Source: JAJZNI01 sp035624785
Lineage (GTDB): Bacteria; Chloroflexota; Dormibacteria; Aeolococcales; Aeolococcaceae
DNA length: 64,000 nt
Direction of reading: 5' to 3'
Assembly (NCBI GenBank): GCA_035624785.1
Contig: DASPQV010000051.1
Span: 62,001-126,000, forward strand
The position numbers and the translations under genes are program-made. The notes under the pieces were generated by a model. That model did no database searches and was not told the DNA's origin. It worked only from the letters and a program-made list of their open reading frames with translations. Of the stretch, positions 1 to 9,095 are shown piece after piece. Each line of letters begins with the position of its first letter. Positions within the stretch are counted from its first letter, which is position 1.

Positions 1-28
1 CTGTGATATCGTTCTCTTCACCAGAACA

Positions 29-1066
29 ATGCCGAGTTCCGACCTGTCCCCGCTGGCGGCCGCCCCGGTGCGAGGACACCCTGTGCCGGCCGCGGAGGCG
101 GAGGCGCGGACCGACCGTCGGCCGGCGCGGCCGCCCGGCCGCGTTCGAGCCCGCCCTGACATCACCCTGGACCAGCTCCACACGTTCCTGGCCGTGGCCG
201 AGCGGCAGCACATCCACGAGGCCTCGGCCGCCCTCGGCGTGTCCCAGGGATCGGTGAGCAGCGTCGTCCGCCGCCTGGAGAGAGCCGTCGGCCTTCCCCT
301 CTTTCAGCGCGTGGGCCGGAACATCCGCCTCACCGACGCCGGCCGCTCGCTGCGCCCCATCGCCACCCGGGTCTTCGACGACCTAGCCCAGGTCGACGAG
401 CTGAGGTCGAGCTACCTCGACATCGAGCGCGGCGAGATCGCGATCGCGGCCGGCAACGTGGTCGGCGCCCATCGGGTCCCGGGCTGGCTCGCCCCCTTCG
501 TCGCCGCCCACCCCGAGATCGGCCTGCACCTGACCCTGGCCCCCTACCGGGGGATCATCTCGATGCTCCAGGACGGGGACGCCGACATCGTCTTCGCGGG
601 ATGGAGGGTTGACGTTCCCGGCCTGCAGTCGCTGGTCCTCGAGCGCTCCGAGATGCTCCTGGTGGTCGCGGCCGGGCACCCGCTGGCCCGCAGCCGTGCT
701 CCCCTGCGCGAGCTGAGCCGGCACCGCCACCTCGTCCACGCGCGGGGTTCGGCGACCCGCCGGCTCGCCGATCTGCTGCTCGCGGGGCATGCCCAGGACG
801 CCGAGACCGTGGAGCTGGGGGCGAGCGCCATGGTCTCGGCCTTGATGGCGGGGCTGGGATTCGCGGTGATCGCCCGGGTGTTGGTGGAGCGCGACCTGGA
901 GAGCGGGCGGCTGGTCGCGCTCCCCTCCCGGGGACCGAGGGTGATGCAGGAGTTCAGCGCGGCTCGCCGCATCGGCGCTCACATGCCGGCGGTCGACCTG
1001 CTCTGGGAGCACCTTCAGGGCCTGGCCGGCGTCACGCCGCCGGCCGCCCCGCCTGGCCGTGCCTGA
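29..1066 (+). CDS. LysR-family transcriptional regulator
   Basis: DNA-binding regulator of the LysR type, which usually controls a neighbouring gene in response to a small ligand. The winged HTH lies at about residues 46-105 (DQLHTFLAVAE, then ASAALGVSQGSVSSVVRRLE and LFQRVGR). A periplasmic-binding-like effector domain follows at about 130-330. At 345 residues it is longer than the usual ~300 because some 45 Pro/Arg/Ala-rich residues precede the HTH. In-frame GTG codons at 68 and 83 could be the true start; no clear ribosome binding site decides. The amidohydrolase downstream on the same strand is a plausible target, but no operator was identified. Family assignment is firm, ligand unknown. 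Confidence 0.9.
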   Translation: MPSSDLSPLAAAPVRGHPVPAAEAEARTDRRPARPPGRVRARPDITLDQLHTFLAVAERQHIHEASAALGVSQGSVSSVVRRLERAVGLPLFQRVGRNIRLTDAGRSLRPIATRVFDDLAQVDELRSSYLDIERGEIAIAAGNVVGAHRVPGWLAPFVAAHPEIGLHLTLAPYRGIISMLQDGDADIVFAGWRVDVPGLQSLVLERSEMLLVVAAGHPLARSRAPLRELSRHRHLVHARGSATRRLADLLLAGHAQDAETVELGASAMVSALMAGLGFAVIARVLVERDLESGRLVALPSRGPRVMQEFSAARRIGAHMPAVDLLWEHLQGLAGVTPPAAPPGRA

Positions 1067-1193
1067 GCCCGGCGGCCCCGCCTTGCCCTGACCCCCAGCC
1101 GGCTGCCACCCTTGCGGCGGTGCGCCAGGGAGCCCGCGTCGCCCTCCCGCACCCCCATCGGTCGGGCCACGGCCGGGATCGCGGAGGATGGCC

Positions 1194-2405
1194 ATGCGCA
1201 CGGTCTTCAGCGGTGGACGGGTCTTCGACCCCCGGAGCCTGAGCCTTGTCGAGGCGGACGTCGCGATCGAGGACGAGCGGGTCGTCGAGGTCGCCCGGCA
1301 CCTCGACGGTGACCACCACGTCGACGCCACCGATCGCAGCCTCCTTCCGGGGCTCTTCGACTGCCACGTGCACATCGCGATGAGCCACATCGATTCCTGG
1401 AGGCACCTGCAGACGCCGCTCTCCTACCGCTTCTATGACGCGGCCCGCAGCCTGCTGACCACCCTCAGGGCGGGCATCACCACCATTCGCGATGCCGGCG
1501 GGGCCGACCTGGGGATGAAGCGAGCGGTGGACGACGGCCTGATCCCCGGTCCTCGCCTGCGCATCTCGCTCACCATGCTCAGCCAGACCGGCGGCCACGG
1601 CGACCCCTGGCTGCCGAGCGGCGCTCTCGGGGAGCCGCCCGTCTACCCGGGGATGCCGAGCGCGGTGGCCGACGGCCCCGAGGAGCTCCGCCGCAAGGTG
1701 CGCGAGCTGATCCGCGACGGCGCCGACGTGATCAAGGTGGCGACCTCGGGAGGGGTGCTGTCCGCCCAGGACGATCCCCGCCATCCTCAGTTCGCCGCCG
1801 ACGAGCTGGAGGCGCTGGTGAGGGAGGCGGCGGCTGCGGAGCGGTGGGTGATGGCGCACGCGCAATCGACGGTCGGCATCAAGAACGCGATCCGCGCCGG
1901 GGTGCGATCGATCGAGCACGGCGTCTTCCTCGACGACGAGGCCATCGAGCTGATGCGGCAGCGCGGCACCTGGCTGGTGCCGACGCTGGTCGCGGTGCAG
2001 GGGGTGATCGACGCCGCTGCCGCTGGGGCCCAGATCCCGGAGGCCAGCCTGCGCAAGGCGCACGACGTCAAGGACGCCCATGCCGCGTCCTTCCGCCGGG
2101 CGGTGGCGGCGGGGGTGCGCATCGCCCTCGGCACCGACAGCCCGATCACGCCGCACGGCCGCAACCTGCGCGAGCTTCCGCTCATGGTCGAGGGCGGCAT
2201 GACTCCCGGGGGCGCCTTGGCCGCCGCCACCATCAGCGCCGCGGAGCTGCTCGGGGTCGAGGACGAGCTGGGCTCGCTGGAGCCCGGCAAGCGCGCCGAC
2301 CTGGTGCTGGTCTCCGGCGACCCCTACCAGCTCGACACCCTCCCGGCCCGCATCGAGTCGGTGTGGAAGGACGGCGTCGAGGTGGCGCGCTCCTCGCCCG
2401 CCTGA
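1194..2405 (+). CDS. Amidohydrolase, imidazolonepropionase/prolidase-like
   Basis: Metal-dependent hydrolase of the amidohydrolase superfamily, the branch that holds Xaa-Pro dipeptidases and imidazolonepropionase-like enzymes; the substrate cannot be read from sequence. The HxH metal motif is at residues 58-60 (DCHVHI). A candidate carboxylated lysine lies in DVIKVATSGG, later metal histidines in MAHAQS and IEHGVF, and the catalytic aspartate in GTDSPI. The ATG at 1194 is preferred over the ATG at 1188 because GGAGG (1183-1187) is 6 nt from the former and abuts the latter. The 403-residue length is normal. There is no signal peptide, so it is cytoplasmic. It may be controlled by the upstream LysR gene. 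Confidence 0.87.
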   Translation: MRTVFSGGRVFDPRSLSLVEADVAIEDERVVEVARHLDGDHHVDATDRSLLPGLFDCHVHIAMSHIDSWRHLQTPLSYRFYDAARSLLTTLRAGITTIRDAGGADLGMKRAVDDGLIPGPRLRISLTMLSQTGGHGDPWLPSGALGEPPVYPGMPSAVADGPEELRRKVRELIRDGADVIKVATSGGVLSAQDDPRHPQFAADELEALVREAAAAERWVMAHAQSTVGIKNAIRAGVRSIEHGVFLDDEAIELMRQRGTWLVPTLVAVQGVIDAAAAGAQIPEASLRKAHDVKDAHAASFRRAVAAGVRIALGTDSPITPHGRNLRELPLMVEGGMTPGGALAAATISAAELLGVEDELGSLEPGKRADLVLVSGDPYQLDTLPARIESVWKDGVEVARSSPA

Positions 2406-2747
2406 GCCTCGGGTCGGGAAGACGTCCATCTCGCCCGCCGCAGGCTGGCGGTCGCCACCTCGACGTGCCCGGAGAAGACGGGCGAGCTCGGCTCGGGGGT
2501 AGCTGGCGACCTGGGCGCATGTTCAGAGGGCAGCGGCGAGAGGCTGCGCAGGACATCGAGCGGGTCCCGGGCTCGATGGATGAGCTGCTGACGAAGAAGC
2601 CACGGTCGCCGGGCGGTAGGTGGGAGTGGTGCGTTGGGGCCTCTCTCGTTTGGGCTGCTGGGGATCGCTGGGGTACCCGGGCTTGGTGAGCCAGGGCGTC
2701 ACTCCTTGGCCCCGGCTCGAGCCATGCCGCGGCCGTTGGCGGCCGCG
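2406..2747. other. Intergenic stretch without a convincing gene
   Basis: Open frames on both strands here have low-complexity Arg/Pro-rich translations and no recognisable domain. The right end runs into the cold-shock promoter. Nothing else is visible. Confidence 0.5.
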
Positions 2748-2756
2748 TGGTATGCT
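2748..2756 (+). promoter_or_regulatory. Probable extended -10 promoter of the cold-shock gene
   Basis: TGG followed by TATGCT forms a TGn-extended -10 element. No good -35 is present at the usual distance. Transcription from about 2763 would give a 5' UTR of about 95 nt before the start codon at 2858. A long leader is typical of cold-shock mRNAs, where its folding controls translation. Confidence 0.5.
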
Positions 2757-2857
2757 CCGGCCCAACACTCTGCTGAGTGGTCGCTCGTGGTCGTCTTCTC
2801 CTTCTCGAACGGACCCGTAGCGTCTGTTCTCCATCTGAGAAGGCAAGGAGGCACCAG

Positions 2858-3058
2858 ATGATCGGTACCGTCAAGAAGGTCGTCGGCGAGCGTGGCTTTG
2901 GATTCATCACCGCAGAGGATGGGCAGGAGTATTTCTTCCATCGCAGCGGTGTGGACAGCTCACTCAGCTTCGAGCAACTCGCTGCTGGCGAGCGCGTTAG
3001 CTTCGACGTGGAGCGCAGCGACAAAGGACCGCGCGCAGCGCACGTCCGCGCCGCCTGA
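2858..3058 (+). CDS. Cold-shock protein (CspA family)
   Basis: Single cold-shock (OB-fold) domain protein of 66 residues, the family's normal size, which binds single-stranded RNA/DNA and melts RNA structure in the cytoplasm. RNP1 reads GFGFIT and RNP2 reads EYFFH; the N-terminus MIGTVKKV is typical. The open frame extends upstream, but the start is fixed by AAGGAGG at 2845-2851, 6 nt before the ATG. It appears monocistronic: it has its own promoter and long leader, and a strong hairpin directly after the stop. It sits just outside the left end of the tRNA-Pro island. Confidence 0.95.
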   Translation: MIGTVKKVVGERGFGFITAEDGQEYFFHRSGVDSSLSFEQLAAGERVSFDVERSDKGPRAAHVRAA

Positions 3059-3073
3059 ACTCCGCGCAGCCAT

Positions 3074-3101
3074 GGGGGCGCCGCTGATCGGTGGCGCCCC
3101 C
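3074..3101 (+). terminator. Perfect 9-bp GC hairpin after the cold-shock gene
   Basis: GGGGGCGCC (3074-3082) and GGCGCCCCC (3093-3101) pair perfectly around a 10-nt loop, 16 nt after the stop codon. There is no T-tract, so intrinsic termination is inferred from position and stability only. Confidence 0.5.
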
Positions 3102-3233
3102 GGTGGCGCTCCCGTGATGTGGGGCAAGCTGCGACGCGACGGAGCCCTGGACCTCCCCTGGGTTGATCTCGAGGCGCTGGTCACGACCGGCGCCTTGCAG
3201 GCGGCGACGTTCGCGTTCCCCGGGCTGAGATCG

Positions 3234-3302
3234 CTGGCGCTCGCCGATTCCCCACTCTTCATCGACGACTTCGGCGAACGCACTCGGGAAGGCGAGATTC
3301 GA
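3234..3302. repeat. Left 69-bp direct repeat (putative att site)
   Basis: This block is identical over 69 bp to 12567-12635. Its last 19 bp (3284-3302) are the 3' end of tRNA-Pro from the T-loop to the discriminator base, without the rest of the tRNA. A tRNA 3' fragment repeated in direct orientation some 9 kb from the intact tRNA is the usual scar of site-specific integration. Confidence 0.85.
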
Positions 3303-3682
3303 CGGGAGGCTGTGAGCCGCCGTCAGGGCTGGTTAGCGGCGGGCAGGCGCACCGACGGACTTGGCCTCCCCGAGGGCTCCCGGGCGGCCGTTGGAAGCCG
3401 GCGTCAAGCTCGCGTTGGGGTAATGGCTGGGGTAGTGCTCCGGTGAGGGCAGCCTGAGAGATCCGGGCAGGGCTGTCCGGCCGTGCGCCGACTGCCCGAT
3501 AGGCCCTGGCGGGGCCTGGGGGCCCCTGCCACGATGCTGCCCGCTGGCCGTCGGGCCGCGGGGGCGGCCGACCACGGCCTTGGGGGCAGCCGGCGTGGCT
3601 GACGGGGAACCGACACGAGTGGCGGTCAGCAGCGCGGCGTTGCGTCGGCGCCCGCCCAAGCGGACTTAGGGGGACCAGAGTT
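3303..3682. other. Left end of the island, no gene recognised
   Basis: About 380 bp with no credible protein; frames here translate to Arg/Pro/Ala-rich low-complexity sequence. It holds short GC palindromes around 3503-3530 and two near-copies of GGGGTARTG (3417-3440). The last bases carry a GGGGGA ribosome binding site for the gene at 3683. Confidence 0.4.
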
Positions 3683-4318
3683 ATGTACCCACCATATGTG
3701 CCTATTCCGCCGCCACCACCGCGGCGCCGGTCGTGGCTCGGCCTGCTCGTCCGAATCCTCGGCGGGGTGGTGATCGGAGCCGTTGTCCTTGGAGCACTCG
3801 GGTTCTTCGTCGTCGACGATCTGGGCATGCACTCAAGAGTGAATACCCTGAGCGGCCAGCTTAGTTTGGGGCGATCGACTCACCAGAATGACACGCAGAC
3901 GATCGCAGGACTGCAATCTCAGCAGGCCGCCGACGACCAGACGAACGCGGTTCTGCAGTCTCAACTGGCCGCCGATCAAGAGCAGATCACGTCCCTCCAG
4001 GCACAACTGCCAACCATGCCCCAGTTCACGCTAGTCGATTCAGGCTGGGATGCACCCTGCAGCAACGATTCCTGCTTCCCCGAGGCATCGTTCATCAACC
4101 ATGGGCAATCGGGAGGGGCGGTGGCCATCTTCCAAATCTATGCTGGCAGTTCGACGAACGGTGCCTGGCTAGCAGAATGCAGCGCGGCACTGCCCGTCAC
4201 CCCGGCAAACGGTGCCGCCGACGCACGCTGCACCGAATCCTCGGCGGAACTCACTCAGTATTTCGACAACAACCCCACGGGAGAGGTCACTCTGGCGGTC
4301 AGCGTGCAAAACCCTTGA
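3683..4318 (+). CDS. Membrane-anchored coiled-coil protein, unknown function
   Basis: Not recognised as a named family. The 211-residue protein starts with a Pro-rich cytoplasmic tail (MYPPYVPIPPPPPRRR), then one hydrophobic segment at about residues 20-45. Residues 53-105 form a Gln-rich predicted coiled coil (repeats such as LQSQQAADDQ and LQSQLAADQE). An extracytoplasmic domain follows with paired cysteines (CSNDSC, then AECSA and ARCTES). Orientation is probably N-in with the C-terminal domain outside. GGGGGA about 8 nt upstream supports the ATG. Codons are noticeably less GC-biased than in flanking housekeeping genes, fitting acquisition with the island. A role at the envelope is the most that can be inferred. 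Confidence 0.75.
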   Translation: MYPPYVPIPPPPPRRRSWLGLLVRILGGVVIGAVVLGALGFFVVDDLGMHSRVNTLSGQLSLGRSTHQNDTQTIAGLQSQQAADDQTNAVLQSQLAADQEQITSLQAQLPTMPQFTLVDSGWDAPCSNDSCFPEASFINHGQSGGAVAIFQIYAGSSTNGAWLAECSAALPVTPANGAADARCTESSAELTQYFDNNPTGEVTLAVSVQNP

Positions 4319-4840
4319 GCCGTTACGTCCGCTGGCCCGTCTCGTGGTCGCCGCCGCATGAGGGGTGTAGCAGGACGCGCCTGCGCGTACGCGCGCCCAG
4401 GAAGTAACCCAAGTCTTTGAATTCGACGGGTAACCCCCATCCCCGTGGGTGTCGCGTGTGCGCGCGTGGCTCACGGCCGCGGCCCGTTGAACCGGCTAGC
4501 GACTGAACCCGGGCAGAACCGGCCTCGTCGGCGTCGGCTTCGGCGGGGCAGCGGGCGCCATGGCTTTGACCATGGAGACCTCGCGAGGCAGCTCTAGGAA
4601 GCGGGCGCGATCCGGGACGTGATCGAGCAGATCCGCCAGCGCCATCCGGAGTTGGAGGGCGCGGACGCGGCTCGCCCGCCGGTCCAGCACTCCAACCCTC
4701 CTGGTGAGCTCAGACGTCCGAAAGCCAGCGACGACCTGCGCCGCCACCGCCAGCGCGCCCGCGAGGCCGCGGACCGGGCTCGGCAGGAGGCGGAGCGACG
4801 TCGCGGTCCCTATTCCCGGTAGCAGTGGTCTGGCGGGAGT
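4319..4840. other. Non-coding or degraded stretch in the island
   Basis: About 520 bp with no firm gene. A 67-codon GTG frame at 4619-4822 encodes a very charged helix (RHRQRAREAADRARQEAERR) and might be a small protein or a relic, but has no ribosome binding site and no recognised family. The minus strand is also open here without recognisable content. Confidence 0.35.
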
Positions 4841-5275
4841 GTGACAGGGCCGTCGAGCCCTGAGCCGGAACCCCGCAGCAGCACCCAGGATGGATGCGTG
4901 GTCGCGATCAGAGATCACTTGGGCGCTCTCGCTGCGCGGCGGGTGTTCCGTCCCAGGCTCGTCCTGTCCGTCGCCGTGATCTCCCTGGTGGCGTTGGGGG
5001 CCGTCGCTTGGCTTGCCCTTGCCGTCATCAGTCCTCGATGGACGGGCATCGCGATCAGCGTTCCGCCCTGCTCGGCAGACATGGGCGGCTGTCGAGTGTT
5101 CGTTATCCCGGCTGCTGACGCCTACGCCGAGCCGGCCGCGCATTCGCCGGTCGTGGCCGTGGCTGGATGGTCCGGACTGGCAACGACTATCGACATCCAT
5201 TTACCCCCGGGGAGCTACGGCGTCTCCGCGAAGGATGCCTGGGCGGCGAGGTCGACAGCACGCTGGTCACCGTGA
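4841..5275 (+). pseudogene. Membrane-anchored beta-sandwich protein, apparently frameshifted near its end
   Basis: Residues about 40-64 form one hydrophobic segment, followed by an outside domain with CSADMGGC and the strand motif IDIHLPPGSYGVSAK. That motif resembles the LPAGSY strand of the lipoprotein at 9096-9470. After GVSAK the frame turns into Arg/Ser sequence and stops. From about 5240 the +1-related frame continues plausibly (GCLGGEVDSTLVTVSPGQQS, then LALSSHWDL). A single-base frameshift around 5232-5242 would restore a normal C-terminus ending near 5367. It is either a recent pseudogene or a sequencing error. The start is uncertain (GTG 4841, or GTG 4898). Function unknown; likely a cell-surface protein. 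Confidence 0.5.
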
Positions 5276-5476
5276 GCCCTGGTCAGCAGTCTCCACTAGC
5301 GCTGTCCTCGCACTGGGACTTGATACGCCCCCTCGAGCCTGCCTGGAGCTGCCTGGCCGCGCGGTGACGGCCTGCCTCCCCCGCCGCCGGGCGGGCTTCA
5401 CCCATTGATCCGCCACACGTTGAAGAACTCCGGAAGCCGTCCCCGGTGCCGCGCCGTCCTTGTGCCAGGTGCCTAC

Positions 5477-8400
5477 CTATGCCTCGCGAAGGATAAACGC
5501 CGCATGGTTGACCTTCACCCGCTCGCCGAACTTGATCCGCAGGCACCCGCCACTGGATGTCTCGATGTAGACGCCTCCTTGGTCGATGCTCAGGACATCA
5601 CCTCGGTACCCGCCGGTGGCTTCTAGTGTCATGCCCACGGTTGCGGTGATCCCCCGCTCGACCACTTGTGATTGTGTCGCTCGTCCGCGTGCCCTACCAC
5701 GGGACGGACTGATCGCACTCGACCGGATCTGTCGGGAGGCGACCTGCACCCGCTCCTCGTGCACCGGCCGACGTTCGGCCCATGGCTCGTGAAGCTGCCG
5801 AACGAAGACGCTTGGTCGAGTCCTGTCCGTGAGCACGATCACCTCCTCGCGGCCGCGTGTGATCGCCACGTGCAGAATCCGGCGCTCCTCCTCGACGTCC
5901 TTCGCCCGACGATGGGGAAGGACGCCGTCGCGCACCTCTATGACGAGGACGCGCTCCCACTCCTCGCCCTTCACTCTATGCACCGTCGACAGGGTCACCC
6001 CATCATGGTCGGAGGGCCGCGTGAGCAGATCCCGCAACCAGGTCTCGAAGGACGCAGCCTCGGGATGCAGCGAGGCGAGATTCGCCAGGGCATCCAGGTC
6101 GTCGATGTGGGACTCGCCGAGACTCTTCGCGTCCAGCTGGTGCATGGCCTTCTCCAGGCCGGCCTGGCGGATCGTGTTGAGGACCAGGCTGGTCCTGCCA
6201 GTGCCAGCGGCACGGCCGATGTCATGCAGATCGTCGATGAACTCGTGGAGGCGACCGGCAACCCGAGCCGACTGTCTGGCGGCAAGCTCACGCAACTCGA
6301 CCGGCGTCCAGCTGCGCCTCCCGCGAATCTCGTAGATCAGCTCTCGCGAGAATCCGCGCGACGGCCGACGCGCAGCCTCCTCGAGATCGCCAGGCCGCAT
6401 CGCGTCGGGATGGTGGGCGAGGCGCAGATACGCCAGGGCTGATCTTACGCCCGTGCGCTGCAGAATCTCCGCGTTGACCGCGTTGATGACGGGGATACCC
6501 TCTGTGTGCAGGGCCACCTGTGGTGTGACCAAGCCGGCGTTGACACGACAGAGCACCGCGATGTCGCCCGGAGAGCTCCCATGCTCGAGCCAGTCGTGCA
6601 CGATGGCGACAATGGTTGCGGCGGTCGCCTCCGGGCTATGGTGGAGCACGTTCATGGCGGTGGAAGCGCCGGGCCGCGCAGCGCGGATCCGCTTTGGAAC
6701 TCGGACGCGGTTGTGTGTCAGCAAAGTCCTCGCCGCTGTCACGACAGCGGGCGGGCAGCGGTAGTTGACCTCGAGCGCGCGGGCCGCGGCGCCAGGGAAG
6801 AGGTCGGTGAAATCGATGAGGAAACGCGGATCTGCTCCGGCGTACCCGTAGATCACCTGATCGTCATCCCCCGTCCCAAAGACGTCCAGCGCGGGGCTGG
6901 CCAGGGTGCGAATCATCAGAAGATGCAGCGGCGTGAGGTCCTGGAACTCGTCGACGAGGAGGTGACGGCACTGCGCCTGCCACCTCCGCCTCAACTCGGC
7001 ATCGGCGAGCAGCAGCTCCATGGTTCGGTAGAGCTGCTCATCGTAGTCGGCAAGGTTGCGCTCGACCAACTCAGCGCGGTACGCCCGGAAGGCGTCGCCA
7101 AAGCCGGCGATGTCGCTGTACCTCGTCTCGACGTCGTCTGGATCGAGCAGGGCTTGGCGCGTGATGTTGAGAGCCTCGAGGTACGGGGCCAGAGGGTCCG
7201 TATTTGCCCGGCGGTCGAGCGGAGGGCAGTGCTTCTCGAGGAGGTCGCGAACCTTCAGCTCCGAGTCGATGAACTGGATTCCGGGCAGTGCGTCCCTCAG
7301 GATCTCCCAGCCGAGTGAATTGAGCGTCTGGATGCGCGGGGCGAAATCCTTCGTCCGCCGCACCATCTCCTCCTGCGCGCGCTTGTTGTATGCCACGGCG
7401 ACCACCTGCTCGCGGGTGTATCGCCGGTCGACCACGAGGTGCCGCAGCCGCTCGGTGAGGACGCGTGTCTTCCCGGATCCCGCCGGTGCGATCACGCGAG
7501 CGGGGCCGGACAAGTGTCGAACAGCCTGCAGCTGGTCGCTGGCGAGGTCAGCCCGCGGCTCGACGTATCCCGGAGAGGCGCGGAGCGACCCGATTTCCAC
7601 GCTGAGGTAGTGCAGGACGCGCTGATCGCCGAACGCCCCATCGGGAAAGGGGCGGCGGGGGCCGCCGTCGACCCACGCCGGCTCCCCACCGGGGAGGAGG
7701 ACCTCTGCCGGCCCGGCAGGCGCCGCCTCCGCTCCGGCCTTGGCGGCCAGCGTGGTCCAGTGCCACCGGGGCGATCGGCCACCTCGGCCGTCGTAGCTGT
7801 TGTTCCAGACCAGGAACAGCAGGCGATCGGTCCAGGGTTCGAACCGCCGGTCGAGCTCCCAAAGCGGCACCCTCCACGTGGCGCGTCGGCGAAGAGTGTT
7901 TGCATCGACGAGCAGCCGGATGACCAGCGGCTGCCGGCTGGCCCATGCTCGATGCAGCCGGTCGACCGTGTCGGTTCGCTTCTCAAGATCCGCCTGCGTC
8001 ACCGGGATCTCTGGCATCCCTGACCAGGCAGGCGGAATCGGGTCTCCGCGGGCAAGGACGATGGACCGACCCAGCGCTCGCGGCCCGGGAATGAGCGGCG
8101 CCGCCAACTCGGGGACCAGTCCCGGACCTGAGTCGTCGACCTCCACATGGATCGAAGTAGCAGCGTTCGCGACGTCGCGCTCGACGACAAGAGGACCATC
8201 CAGGTCATCCCGTTGCGGCGACGACGCTGGCGCCGGCTCCTCACCGTCGCTATCCGCGTCCAGAGCTCGATAGAGGCCGACGGACGTCGCGCCCTTGATA
8301 CCGGAGCGCGGCGACCGGTCCCCTAAGAGAACTGCAAGGCCCGCTTTCGTGATCCGGATGGCCCCCAGTGAGGGCTGCTCGGCAAGCCCCAGCCGGACGA

Positions 8401-8599
8401 GCAGGGTTCGCGCGTGCCCTACCCGATTGCCGAACCTCGTCTCCTTGCTCTCCCCGTTGACCAGCTCGGCCCGGTCGTCAGCGCTGAGCTCGAGGCGGTC
8501 GGCAAGCTGATCCCGGAGATCGCGAAGGGCCAGGCTTTGGGCGCCGTCGAGGACACGAAGAAGCCGGGCGGCAATCGAGTTGGTAGACGGAATGGCCAT
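5477..8599 (-). CDS. UvrD/PcrA-like superfamily 1 helicase with N-terminal Mrr_N domain
   Basis: ATP-dependent 3'-5' DNA helicase of the UvrD/PcrA group with all motifs visible: Walker A APAGSGKTR, motif II LLVDEFQDL, motif III VFGTGDDDQVIYGYAGA, motif IV EVNYRCPP, motif V STVHRVKGEEW, motif VI ILHVAITRGREEV. Before the helicase lie a domain typical of an actinobacterial UvrD subgroup (LVWNNSYDGRGG) and, at residues 1-95, a winged-helix Mrr_N-like domain (AARLLRVLDG, FGNRVGHARTLLVRLGL) of the kind found in Mrr restriction enzymes. A small beta-rich tail (VGMTLEATGGYRGDV) ends the protein. The ATG at 8599 is chosen because MAIP is the usual Mrr_N beginning; the frame is open to 9037 but low-complexity. 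It is about 1040 residues long. As island cargo, a DNA-targeting or defence role is possible but unproven. Confidence 0.88.
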   Translation of the reverse strand: MAIPSTNSIAARLLRVLDGAQSLALRDLRDQLADRLELSADDRAELVNGESKETRFGNRVGHARTLLVRLGLAEQPSLGAIRITKAGLAVLLGDRSPRSGIKGATSVGLYRALDADSDGEEPAPASSPQRDDLDGPLVVERDVANAATSIHVEVDDSGPGLVPELAAPLIPGPRALGRSIVLARGDPIPPAWSGMPEIPVTQADLEKRTDTVDRLHRAWASRQPLVIRLLVDANTLRRRATWRVPLWELDRRFEPWTDRLLFLVWNNSYDGRGGRSPRWHWTTLAAKAGAEAAPAGPAEVLLPGGEPAWVDGGPRRPFPDGAFGDQRVLHYLSVEIGSLRASPGYVEPRADLASDQLQAVRHLSGPARVIAPAGSGKTRVLTERLRHLVVDRRYTREQVVAVAYNKRAQEEMVRRTKDFAPRIQTLNSLGWEILRDALPGIQFIDSELKVRDLLEKHCPPLDRRANTDPLAPYLEALNITRQALLDPDDVETRYSDIAGFGDAFRAYRAELVERNLADYDEQLYRTMELLLADAELRRRWQAQCRHLLVDEFQDLTPLHLLMIRTLASPALDVFGTGDDDQVIYGYAGADPRFLIDFTDLFPGAAARALEVNYRCPPAVVTAARTLLTHNRVRVPKRIRAARPGASTAMNVLHHSPEATAATIVAIVHDWLEHGSSPGDIAVLCRVNAGLVTPQVALHTEGIPVINAVNAEILQRTGVRSALAYLRLAHHPDAMRPGDLEEAARRPSRGFSRELIYEIRGRRSWTPVELRELAARQSARVAGRLHEFIDDLHDIGRAAGTGRTSLVLNTIRQAGLEKAMHQLDAKSLGESHIDDLDALANLASLHPEAASFETWLRDLLTRPSDHDGVTLSTVHRVKGEEWERVLVIEVRDGVLPHRRAKDVEEERRILHVAITRGREEVIVLTDRTRPSVFVRQLHEPWAERRPVHEERVQVASRQIRSSAISPSRGRARGRATQSQVVERGITATVGMTLEATGGYRGDVLSIDQGGVYIETSSGGCLRIKFGERVKVNHAAFILREA

Positions 8600-9095
8600 C
8601 TGGCACGAGAGCATGCCAGGGGAGCGAAATAGGCGTCCAGCGCCCACCGCGACCGCGGCGATCGCCTCGACCATTTCAGAGGGGGTCAGAGGGAGGGCGG
8701 GGGGCAAGGGAGCCCCTGAGGCCGGGGATGCCAACCGGATGGCCCGGCGTGCGACGCTCGGGCGGCAGCGTTGCCGATCGTCGAGCTCTTGGGGGGATGC
8801 CCAAGGCTGAAGCCGTGCTGGTCGAGTTCCCTGATCAGGAGGATAGCTCCCGCCTATGCCGCTTCCCGGAGCGGATCCTGGAGCCGAGCGTCGTAAGCAA
8901 GACGGCCTCCTTCGAGGCATGCGGAGGAACTTGAAACCCGTCCCGGCCGGGATCCACGAAGCCCTCGGAGCGGTGGTGTTCGCATGCGGAGTGCGCGACA
9001 CGACGGTCCAGGCCAAGAGGAACCGGTCGATAGCCACGAAAGCTCTGCCATACCGGCGAGCCTGGAGCTGGGTCGTGGGGCGACCGAAGCCGCAG
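8600..9095. other. Gap upstream of the helicase gene
   Basis: About 500 bp between the helicase start and the stop of the next minus-strand gene. The helicase frame stays open here but translates to low-complexity Arg/Pro/Ser sequence. No promoter, repeat or RNA is recognisable. Confidence 0.4.

Noticed and set aside
1032..2429. 465-codon antisense frame over the amidohydrolase
   Set aside because: No recognisable protein; the sense frame has the metal-binding motifs.
3284..3302. Second tRNA-Pro gene at the left repeat
   Set aside because: Only the 3' 19 nt of the tRNA are present; no anticodon or D arm.
2892..3446. Open frame running from the cold-shock gene through the left repeat
   Set aside because: Its plausible start (3072) lies in the terminator-like hairpin, and the end reads through the att repeat and low-complexity sequence.
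4496..5200. Minus-strand 234-codon frame
   Set aside because: Low-complexity, no start signal, and it overlaps the better-supported plus-strand membrane protein.
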